DNA from: CBDEUK01 sp965250225
GTDB lineage: Bacteria; Pseudomonadota; Gammaproteobacteria; Eutrophobiales; Eutrophobiaceae
Direction of reading: 5' to 3'
Length of the DNA: 64,000 nucleotides
NCBI GenBank assembly: GCA_965250225.1
Contig: CBDFNQ010000029.1
Coordinates: 50,192-114,191 of the forward strand
The notes beneath the pieces were generated by a model, which was not told the DNA's origin, made no database searches, and was given only the letters and a program-made list of their open reading frames with translations. This document shows, piece by piece, positions 27,560-34,758 of this stretch; the first letter of the stretch is position 1, and each line of letters begins with the position of its first letter. The translations under genes were made by a program, and so were the position numbers.

Positions 27560-28483
27560 ATGATGGATAAAAACCTGCATTTTGATCTTTCCCATTTTAG
27601 TCTCATCCAGATCTCGGGCACTGATGCAAATCAATTTTTACAAAATCAATTGATCACTGATCTGGATGAGCTGAATGAATATGGTTGGTTATTGAGTGCC
27701 TGGTGCATTTCCAATGGACGCATATTATGTAATTTTATTTTATATGAACAAGATGATGCTTACTTTTTAGTCCTGCCATCTATGTTCAAACAAAAAATCA
27801 TGCAACGACTTGGGATGTTTGTACTACGGTCCAAAGTCGACATAATTGATTGCCTTGAAAATTATGCCTTGATCGGTTTGTATGGTGTGAAGTCGTTGGA
27901 TCTGCTCAAACAAATCAATAAAAACGTCAACAATAAAGGCAATCATCTTCAACAATCCGAAAATTGTACTGTTATTCATTTTCAAGATGACACTCCACGC
28001 ATGATGCTTGTCATACCAATAGAAAACCTCGGCAACTTTATGAATCAAATCCTCATGGCCTGTGAAGAAAGCGATCGAAGCGCCTGGAGTTTGCTCGATA
28101 TCGAATCGGGTATTCCATGGATCACAGAGGCCACTAGTGAACAATTTTTACCGCAAATGTTGAATCTGGACCTGACGGGTGGCCTGAGTCATAAAAAAGG
28201 ATGTTACCCGGGTCAGGAAATCATCGCCCGAGTGCATTACCGTGGAGAAATAAAAAAACGTTTATTCATTGGCACTGGCAATAGCAATATCACACCTGGC
28301 CCCGGTGACCAACTAGAAGAGTTAGAGACAGGCAAATTAGTCGGTGATGTTATTGATGCTGAACCTTGTCAGGATGGGCAATTTAAGCTATTAGCTATTT
28401 GTGAAATAAAAGAAAATGGTGGCTATAAAGCAAGATTACGCGGTAGTGAAGAAACCACTGTCACGCTACAAGCTATCCCGTAA
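27560..28483 (+). CDS. ygfZ: YgfZ/GcvT-like iron-sulfur maturation factor
   Basis: A 307-residue folate-binding-fold protein involved in maturation or repair of Fe-S enzymes. The diagnostic motif KKGCYPGQEIIARVHYRG (about residue 212-229) contains the conserved Cys. The N-terminal half carries ISGTDANQFLQNQLITDL, typical of the family. Known targets in E. coli include MiaB and succinate dehydrogenase, consistent with its coupling to sdhE and sdhCDAB. Confidence 0.94.
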   Translation: MMDKNLHFDLSHFSLIQISGTDANQFLQNQLITDLDELNEYGWLLSAWCISNGRILCNFILYEQDDAYFLVLPSMFKQKIMQRLGMFVLRSKVDIIDCLENYALIGLYGVKSLDLLKQINKNVNNKGNHLQQSENCTVIHFQDDTPRMMLVIPIENLGNFMNQILMACEESDRSAWSLLDIESGIPWITEATSEQFLPQMLNLDLTGGLSHKKGCYPGQEIIARVHYRGEIKKRLFIGTGNSNITPGPGDQLEELETGKLVGDVIDAEPCQDGQFKLLAICEIKENGGYKARLRGSEETTVTLQAIP

Positions 28484-28555
28484 TAGCAATGAATTCATTT
28501 AGTACATCTCCGATTTATATCGAATCCAATATCGGATAAATGATATAATCCAGGC

Positions 28556-28768
28556 ATGAAACTTGACCGCACAAAAACTGCATTAAAATCTCTTTCTTCC
28601 ATTGAAGATGACGCCAGTGAAAGTAATGAATTCGTAGATGCATCTCCTGCAGAGAGAGCCATGATGGTGTGGCCACTTACCCTGGAAATATGGAATATTT
28701 ACAAACCTGGATATGCTGAACAGCGACTACAAAGAAATATTACGGCTCTTAAAAGAATCGGAGGTTGA
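28556..28768 (+). CDS. Small conserved partner of the nucleotidyltransferase
   Basis: A 70-residue protein with an acidic-polar N-terminus and a basic C-terminus (AEQRLQRNITALKRIGG), including AMMVWPLTLEIWNIY. Short proteins of this appearance occur immediately before AbiEii-like nucleotidyltransferases. It overlaps the next gene by 56 bases in a different frame, so the two are expected to be co-expressed. It could be an antitoxin, but the sequence alone does not show that. Confidence 0.65.
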   Translation: MKLDRTKTALKSLSSIEDDASESNEFVDASPAERAMMVWPLTLEIWNIYKPGYAEQRLQRNITALKRIGG

Positions 28769-29165
28769 GTTTTTACTGGTTGGTGCCTATGCACTAGCTA
28801 TTCATGGCTATCCCCGTTCAACTGGTGATATTGATATATGGATTCTATCAACCCCTGAGAATTCAAATAAAGTATTCGATGTAATTAATAAATTCGGCGC
28901 TCCACTATTTGATCTCTCTGTTGAAGATTTACAAAAATCGGGCAATGTATTTCAGATAGGTGTCGCACCCAGAAGAATTGATATATTAACTAGTATCAGC
29001 GGGGTAGAATTTTCAGACGCTTATGATGATCATATCGACATTGAAATGGATGGACTTCTTTTACCTTTTATCTCTCTGAAGAAATTGATACAAAATAAAG
29101 AGGCCACAGGAAGGAGCAAGGATATTGAAGATGTTGAAAAGTTAAAAAAACTAATGCGCGAATAG
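28713..29165 (+). CDS. AbiEii/DUF6036-like nucleotidyltransferase
   Basis: A 150-residue minimal nucleotidyltransferase. GAYALAIHGYPRSTGDIDIW (about 23-42) matches the G(G/A)xA...DxD motif of polymerase-beta-type transferases with the two metal Asp residues in DID. A third Asp is likely in RRIDILTSI. The C-terminal ISLKKLIQNKEATGRSKDIED is typical of AbiEii and related toxin families. Known relatives modify tRNA or partner proteins. Together with the overlapping small gene it looks like a type IV-like or MNT/HEPN-like module, though no HEPN protein is present. Confidence 0.75.
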   Translation: MLNSDYKEILRLLKESEVEFLLVGAYALAIHGYPRSTGDIDIWILSTPENSNKVFDVINKFGAPLFDLSVEDLQKSGNVFQIGVAPRRIDILTSISGVEFSDAYDDHIDIEMDGLLLPFISLKKLIQNKEATGRSKDIEDVEKLKKLMRE

Positions 29166-29190
29166 ATATTCCTGGTTATTGGCCACCTCA

Positions 29191-29408
29191 CTTTCTCCCT
29201 GCTCAAACTTTGCCAAGAAAATGGTAACGATATATCAAAAACGAATGCAAATTGAGGAAGACTTTCGGGATATGAAAAGTCATCGATTTGGCTTGGGTTT
29301 AAACTATCACCGCTGTTATTCGGTTGTGAGTTTAGCAATTTACAGCCTACAACTAGGTCAATCTTTTATATAAATAGTTCTTATAGTTTTGTTTAATAAG
29401 TGCCATTC
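29191..29408 (+). mobile_element. Remnant of an IS4-type element (transposase 3' end and right terminal repeat)
   Basis: The frame ending at 29373 reads IYQKRMQIEEDFRDMKSHRF followed by GLGL, which is the Y-(2)-R-(3)-E-(6)-K signature and C-terminal part of IS4-family transposases. The N-terminal three quarters of the gene are missing. TAAGTGCCATTC at 29397-29408 equals the outer end of the 18-bp terminal repeats of the MITE at 52776-52974. So this is the 3' stub of an element from the family that can mobilise that MITE. Confidence 0.7.
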
Positions 29409-29442
29409 GGGGCAGTTACGACTCTTCATTGCTATCTTCCAT

Positions 29443-30495
29443 TTATTTCGAACAATTTTGATAAATCCATTTTAATTGTTCATTTCTCGCAGCATTAACC
29501 TGTTTCATGACTTGTGCATTTGTGATATTGCTAGCGTAAGTATCGTAGACTCTAATTTGTTCTCTTGCTTTTTGACAACTTCTATTCTGCGTGTGTTTTT
29601 TATTCTGCAAGTTCGGTTGTTGGCGTTGAAACGTGGATTCGTGAACACCCTGCCTTATATCTTCATAACTAGGTATTATATCGAGGACGTATGGTTCAGT
29701 ATCTAGTTCGCAATATCGTTTAACCGCAAGCAGTTGTTCGGAATAATCGCTAATGACACTGTACGCGGAATCGCGCCGAGCTTCATACATGCGTAGGTAA
29801 CGATCAAGGTTCTCCATCTGCTTGTTAATATTATTCTTCAAGCGTTTGTGTTCCCCAGGGAGATTACGTAACTTTTCGATGTCGGCTGTAAGCTCAACTA
29901 TTATTTTGACATACTGGACAACTTTAGGGTAACCGGTAATTTCATCGAGCTTCTTTATTACAAGATCGTAGAATATTTTTTCTGCATTTTCATCCAGCAT
30001 ACCTTGAGTCTTTTTTAGATAATCGAAAATAATCTCTTCGATTGTAGCTGGTAATTTGGCGAACTGAGATCCGGGAGCCAATTCAAGTAGATTCTGCGAA
30101 AGTTTTGCCGCTGTAAGAGTCGCTTGTGCAACCATAGCGGTGTTTAGAATAGTATCGTCGGTTACATCCGCGCCAAACCAAGTCATGTCATCTTTCAATT
30201 CTACTTTAAATTCTCTGAAATCGCTGATGGCATCTTTACTAAAACTGATATTGCGTAATGCTTTTTTGACTGATTCGCTCCAGATTGCTCGAACATTTTG
30301 GGAGATGGTAATACACTCTTCTGTCATGTTTTCGCCTTGGATCATCAGTTCACCTTGGCTGGGACTTGAAAGAACTCCAAGAAATACACCTACCATAATC
30401 GATGAGATTGCAACATTACCCAAACTTGCGTAAGGCAGTCTTACTCTGAACCCGTTTTTCTTAGTAATATTGTTTCCACTTGGTCGAATGTGCAT
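29443..30495 (-). CDS. Hypothetical exported protein, mainly helical
   Basis: A 350-residue protein with a basic N-region and hydrophobic segment (NVAISSIMVGVFLGVLSSPSQG, about 26-47), probably a signal peptide with a long n-region or a membrane anchor. The rest is helical and charged, with coiled-coil potential around 200-250 (LRNLPGEHKRLKNNINKQMENLDRY). Four Cys residues are present in the exported part (EECIT, RYCEL, RSCQK, QNCSK), which could form disulfides. I recognise no family. It lies between an IS4 remnant and a lipoprotein gene. Confidence 0.7.
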   Translation of the reverse strand: MHIRPSGNNITKKNGFRVRLPYASLGNVAISSIMVGVFLGVLSSPSQGELMIQGENMTEECITISQNVRAIWSESVKKALRNISFSKDAISDFREFKVELKDDMTWFGADVTDDTILNTAMVAQATLTAAKLSQNLLELAPGSQFAKLPATIEEIIFDYLKKTQGMLDENAEKIFYDLVIKKLDEITGYPKVVQYVKIIVELTADIEKLRNLPGEHKRLKNNINKQMENLDRYLRMYEARRDSAYSVISDYSEQLLAVKRYCELDTEPYVLDIIPSYEDIRQGVHESTFQRQQPNLQNKKHTQNRSCQKAREQIRVYDTYASNITNAQVMKQVNAARNEQLKWIYQNCSK

Positions 30496-30746
30496 TAAAA
30501 ATCCCCCACAAAAAGCGGTCTGTTTAACGGTAAAAAATGACCTATTACGCTAGAATTTGGATTGACAACATCAAACTAAATTACCTGTACGTTAAATCCG
30601 GTGCAGAGTAAGTGTTTTATTGAATAAGTGAATCAATCAAGTAAAAGCTTCAATAAAATAATTTACAGAAAAATTTTCAAGTACTCTGACCATTTGATTC
30701 TCTTTTTGTCGACGTACGGTGAGTGTACGACACCAACTACAGAACG

Positions 30747-31085
30747 TTAATTTGGATAAAAACCGTGTTTAGCCATGCATTCATCAAACGTGTCCTCATA
30801 CTCACTAGCCGCTGAAAATATCGAGGCTGCAGCAAACAAAGCTGCATAACCAATACGGTTATCTTCCGGAACTTCGCTAATGGAGGATGCATCTAAATTC
30901 GAACTGTACGCACTCTGAGCCCGGTTTCCAAGTTCAGAGCACCGATTCTGAATGGCAATATACTGTCGAGACGATGGAGTCTGAGAAGTCATGTTTACAT
31001 AATCGTTTCTTGATCGTATTTGGTTGCTACTACAGGCAACTAGTAGTGTAGATATTAAAAGTATGGTTATATTTATTTTTTTCAT
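30747..31085 (-). CDS. Small lipoprotein
   Basis: A 112-residue lipoprotein starting at ATG 31083-31085, preceded by AGGAGG at good spacing. A longer in-frame start at 31115 lacks such a site. The signal peptide MKKINITILLISTLLVAC ends in lipobox LVAC with the acylated Cys18. The mature part is short and polar, with two Cys (NRCSEL, DECMAKHG) and an Ala-rich helix YAALFAAASIFSAAS. Function unknown. Confidence 0.8.
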   Translation of the reverse strand: MKKINITILLISTLLVACSSNQIRSRNDYVNMTSQTPSSRQYIAIQNRCSELGNRAQSAYSSNLDASSISEVPEDNRIGYAALFAAASIFSAASEYEDTFDECMAKHGFYPN

Positions 31086-31353
31086 GGATATCCCTCCTAA
31101 TTTTATACTCAACAAGCTTGCGCATGATGCGCTGTCTAAGGATTTCTCCTTCCTCTTTGATTATTTTTCCAGGCTGTTGTCCCAAAAAAAGAAATAATGG
31201 ATGGAAATTTTCTTTCATTAAATAAAGTCGTAAATATATTCATCTGATCCTTCCCGGTGGAAATTTTACAAATTTGATATGGCGTCTACAAAGCTAACCG
31301 ACAGTCCAAAATTGATAATGATTAAAATGCTATACCTGATAAAAAGGCGTGTC

Positions 31354-31371
31354 ATTACCCATATGGGTAAT
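31354..31371. promoter_or_regulatory. Perfect 18-bp palindrome, operator-like
   Basis: ATTACCCATATGGGTAAT is a perfect dyad. Arms TTACCC/GGGTAA recur around a 4-bp centre at 37263-37278, and a damaged version lies at 38678-38690. Dyads of this size suit a dimeric regulator. The double LuxR-type protein at 34759-37230 is a candidate, by proximity only. Confidence 0.5.
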
Positions 31372-31482
31372 AAAAGTGAAATAAAACGGGGATCTGACTA
31401 ATTAACCTGAACTCTGGATAAGAAATACAGAGTAATATGTTCGTTATTCCAAACCTTTTTAGTGAAAAACTCGTGTTTATTA

Positions 31483-31515
31483 ACTGGATTCCGGCTTAAA
31501 AACTGCCGGAATGAC
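31483..31515. repeat. REP-like palindromic repeat, copy 3
   Basis: ACTGGATTCCGGC and GCCGGAATGAC form inverted arms separated by 9 bases. The sequence matches copy 2 (27082-27112, opposite orientation) at nearly every arm base. Confidence 0.65.
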
Positions 31516-31711
31516 GGCAGTTTTTTCGAATTTATAAAATTTATCTCTTATCCCGAGCTGAGGTTAATTAATTGAAAAAGTCTAGATGGTCATCCACATA
31601 GGGCTAGCCATCACCATTTTAATGAGCTCTGCTTGTGAGCTTGTCTCGGTTTGTATAAAGGGCACCTCCGAAAATGTAATGATCTGCTCGCTCAAGTTTT
31701 GTATTTTTTAT

Positions 31712-32146
31712 CTATGGTTTTTTCATCCCGGCCAATTGACGTGCAGCAGTATCAAATGTGAATACCCCATCAAAAGGCAATTCTTTTCTCGTAATATCAT
31801 ATCTGGATTTTTCAAGAATTAATGCATCCGAAAAGTCCGCATCTTTTTTCTTGCCACCCACTTTAACAGATTGTGTTTCACGCAAAACATTCAAAGCCCT
31901 CCACACTGTTTGCCTATCTTCAAAGAAAATGTTTGGCTCCTTGAAAAGTTGCTCAATGACCATTAATAAATTTTCTTTTGAAAGATTGTATTTTTTACCT
32001 TTCAAAGTCCAGAGAGTTTCAACGATGGCAACGTCTGTTACCAGTACTTTTTTTTCATTCTCTATTAGTCTATTGGCTTTAGCTGACTGCTTCGTATCAT
32101 CTTGAAGAAGGAAACGAAGTAATACATTCGTATCGATGGCTATCAT
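31712..32146 (-). CDS. vapC: PIN-domain toxin VapC
   Basis: A 144-residue PIN-domain ribonuclease, toxin of a type II system. Acidic residues are visible in MIAIDTNVLLR (Asp5), IVETLW (Glu), KKKDADFSDALI (Asp) and the C-terminal FTFDTAARQLAG (Asp). Known VapC proteins cut tRNA or rRNA. The start overlaps the antitoxin stop (ATGA, 32143-32146), so translation is coupled. Confidence 0.9.
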   Translation of the reverse strand: MIAIDTNVLLRFLLQDDTKQSAKANRLIENEKKVLVTDVAIVETLWTLKGKKYNLSKENLLMVIEQLFKEPNIFFEDRQTVWRALNVLRETQSVKVGGKKKDADFSDALILEKSRYDITRKELPFDGVFTFDTAARQLAGMKKP

Positions 32147-32379
32147 GCCGTATTGTTTTTATGCTCAACGAAAGTGCTCAACAACGATTGCTCATCACTC
32201 ATTCTTTTATCTGCCTTAACACCATGCAAAATACCCTTTGCAGCTCCCTTTTCCTTTTTCACAAGCGTCACTTGCCCTCTGTATATAAATGTTTCAACCT
32301 CGTCACCTGGTTCAATACACGCTGCACGGCATTGATCGATAGGAATGGTAATTTGTCTTTTAGCACTCACCTTAGGCAT
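32143..32379 (-). CDS. vapB: AbrB/SpoVT-type antitoxin VapB
   Basis: A 78-residue antitoxin. The start at 32379 (MPKVSAKRQITIPIDQC) gives the standard AbrB N-terminus; a longer in-frame start at 32406 would add nine residues and run into the operator. Residues 1-45 form the swapped-hairpin DNA-binding domain (RQITIPIDQCRAACIEPGDEVE). The C-terminal tail should wrap the VapC active site. A dyad 27 bases upstream is the probable autoregulatory operator. Confidence 0.88.
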   Translation of the reverse strand: MPKVSAKRQITIPIDQCRAACIEPGDEVETFIYRGQVTLVKKEKGAAKGILHGVKADKRMSDEQSLLSTFVEHKNNTA

Positions 32380-32406
32380 AACACACCTCTTTACTGTTAT
32401 CAGCAT

Positions 32407-32431
32407 AGTAAAGAATACAGTGTTCTTTACT
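32407..32431. promoter_or_regulatory. Operator-like inverted repeat of vapBC
   Basis: AGTAAAGAA (32407-32415) and TTCTTTACT (32423-32431) are exact inverted arms 7 bases apart. A third AGTAAAGAA occurs at 32452-32460. They lie just upstream of vapB, where VapBC complexes usually bind to repress their own promoter. Confidence 0.65.
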
Positions 32432-32526
32432 TTTATTCAATAGTAAAGAAATGTCCAGGCATCTAAAATTTGACTTAAATATTATGGTGTCTGTGTCTGG
32501 CTAAAGCCTGATACATTGGTGCAGTG

Positions 32527-34626
32527 TTAATAATCCAAACTAAGACTCACACCCCAATGCCTCGGTGCACCCCTGGCACCAAGTGAATCGCCTCCGGTAA
32601 AAGGAAAGCGAAATGCTGTAATAAAATTGGTGAAATATTTTTCATCCAGCACATTATTAACAAACAAGTTCAATCGCCATTGTTTACCCTCAAGTGTCAG
32701 ATTGGTATTGACGACTTGGATATCCTTTGAAAAGGCCGAATTAAAATCATCCCAGGCCTTGGGCCCGCCAAACCGTGCATCAATACGGCCTGTTGCAGTG
32801 ATGGGTTCATCAAGAACCAGGCCGATAAACCTGGAATACTGTGCTGACAACACTGCCTCATATTCAGGCACAAACTGTAATTTATTTCCGGAAAAATCGA
32901 ATGACGCAATCCCCGTAGGCCCAGGTCGTACAGCAGTAAATTCCTTGAATTTCGCACTGGTGTAGGTAATGCCACCATTAAAACTTAGATGTTCTGTCGC
33001 CTGCCAGGTGCCCTCTAATTCTATTCCCTTTGTCTCACCAATACCTTTATTGGCTGTAAATAAATTTACCGTTGCTAAATCAAGTTCAAAGATTTGTTGA
33101 TCATCAATATGATTGTAGAACACGGCAACATTCAAGAGAAAATCGTTCCAGCTACTCTTGAAACCAATCTCGACACTGGTGGTTTGCTCTTCGTCATAGG
33201 CTGGCAAGTCGCCATCATTAAAACCACCCGGACGGTGTGACAAAGCCACACTGCTGTATAGCATGATTTCATCTGTCGTGAACCAGGACACACTAAGCTT
33301 GGGAGAGATATTGGTAAAATCTACATCTTTATTAAATGTTGGCGCACTTTGTTCACGTTGATCATGATCCACTCGCGCACCCGCGGTAACCATCACATCA
33401 TCGGTGAAGGCATAATCCACTTGTCCAAACAGCGAAAAGGTACGCGAATGATTAACATTGGTAGTTCGTACAATGACGGCACCCGTTGGTCCGCCAGCGA
33501 GGATCTCCTGTTCGAAATCATCTTTTTGCAGATAGAAATAAGCACCCAGTATCCACGAATCAAATAATGAACTGTTTCCAGACAAGCGAAACTCCTGACT
33601 GTAATCGCTTACATTGGCATCCTGTTTAGCAAAGAAAAGCGCGGCAGGACTGTAATCAATATCCACACCAAAATTCTGATCATTATTATTGACGGCAGAG
33701 ATAGAAGTGAACTGCCCTGCAGGCAACTCATATTCAATCTTCAAAGAAGCACCCTGAGTATCCACTGTCACATTGTTTGCTTCATTTCGGGCCAGAGAAA
33801 TCCCCTCATAATCTCTTTCATCCGCAGCACGTCGATAAGCAAATCCATGTTGATCCTGATCCCTTAATGTAATGGCAGGTGATACAGATAAGCGGTTTGA
33901 AGGCTTCCAGAGTAATGAAGCCCTGAAATTTTGTTGTCTATTATCATCCACCGGTTCACCATTAAACGTATTTCGAAAATAACCATCAAAATCTTCATAG
34001 TTAAGAGACATTCTTCCAGACAAGGAGTGTTCTATTAATGGCCCGTTAAATACCGCTGAGAGACCAATGCGATCATGTTCACCATAAAGAGTTTGTATAG
34101 ACGTTTGTGGAATATCAGAGGCTACCCGGGTAATAATGTTCACCGCCCCTCCAGTCGTACTTTTACCATAGAGGGCACTCTGTGGCCCGCGTAGAATTTC
34201 TATACGTTCAATATCAAACAATGCCTGTGTGAAATAAGAAGTCGCACCACCCAGATAAACACCGTCGACAAAAAAACCGACACTAGGATCACCAATACCA
34301 TAATTACCGACTCCGCGTATGATAAGCGGGGCTTCAACCGCATTGCCTGGATTAACATAATGCAGGGATGGGGTCAGGGCAAAAACATCATCAATGGATC
34401 CCAGACGGGCATCTTCGATTTGCTCAGCTGAAAAAACTGTCACCTGATCAGGAATGGATTGCAGTGCCTCCTCGCGTTTGCGCGCGGTGACGACGATATC
34501 GGCGAGGTGAGAAATACCCGCATCCGGGTTGTCAGGACTCACACCTTCTGCTGACACCAGTTGCTTTCCAGAGAGAACAAGGACAACGGCAAAAAATAAT
34601 CGCCATTGCCTGGCTCCCCAGACCAT
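32527..34626 (-). CDS. TonB-dependent outer-membrane receptor 1
   Basis: About 699 residues from ATG 34624-34626, which follows AAGGGGG; GTG codons near 34650 behind GGAGG are an alternative start. A signal peptide is followed by a TonB-box-like DIVVTARKREEALQ and the plug domain (SIPDQVTVFSAEQIED, PLIIRGVGNYG, VGFFVDGVYLGG, DIERIEILRGPQSALYGKS, GGAVNIIT). The C-terminal barrel ends SLDY. This is the large marine/sphingomonad receptor type for organic substrates or siderophores; the ligand cannot be named. It is divergent from the double LuxR regulator, a likely controller. Confidence 0.93.
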   Translation of the reverse strand: MVWGARQWRLFFAVVLVLSGKQLVSAEGVSPDNPDAGISHLADIVVTARKREEALQSIPDQVTVFSAEQIEDARLGSIDDVFALTPSLHYVNPGNAVEAPLIIRGVGNYGIGDPSVGFFVDGVYLGGATSYFTQALFDIERIEILRGPQSALYGKSTTGGAVNIITRVASDIPQTSIQTLYGEHDRIGLSAVFNGPLIEHSLSGRMSLNYEDFDGYFRNTFNGEPVDDNRQQNFRASLLWKPSNRLSVSPAITLRDQDQHGFAYRRAADERDYEGISLARNEANNVTVDTQGASLKIEYELPAGQFTSISAVNNNDQNFGVDIDYSPAALFFAKQDANVSDYSQEFRLSGNSSLFDSWILGAYFYLQKDDFEQEILAGGPTGAVIVRTTNVNHSRTFSLFGQVDYAFTDDVMVTAGARVDHDQREQSAPTFNKDVDFTNISPKLSVSWFTTDEIMLYSSVALSHRPGGFNDGDLPAYDEEQTTSVEIGFKSSWNDFLLNVAVFYNHIDDQQIFELDLATVNLFTANKGIGETKGIELEGTWQATEHLSFNGGITYTSAKFKEFTAVRPGPTGIASFDFSGNKLQFVPEYEAVLSAQYSRFIGLVLDEPITATGRIDARFGGPKAWDDFNSAFSKDIQVVNTNLTLEGKQWRLNLFVNNVLDEKYFTNFITAFRFPFTGGDSLGARGAPRHWGVSLSLDY

Positions 34627-34758
34627 AACGCCCCCTTCCCACACCACCACGTCCTCCGTTTTATTCTTAATTATCAGGCAATTTTATGCCAGTCTGTGAT
34701 GCTGTCAAATTAGTGCCGGGCCGTTTCTTCTTTAATTCTTAACAATCCCCCATAATCT

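Larger units (their letters stand above)
31086..31711. other. Intergenic region with palindrome and REP-like repeat
   Basis: This 626-bp AT-rich stretch holds an 18-bp perfect palindrome (31354-31371) and a REP-like element (31483-31515), listed separately. Frames inside it are short and show no family resemblance. No other feature was seen. Confidence 0.5.
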
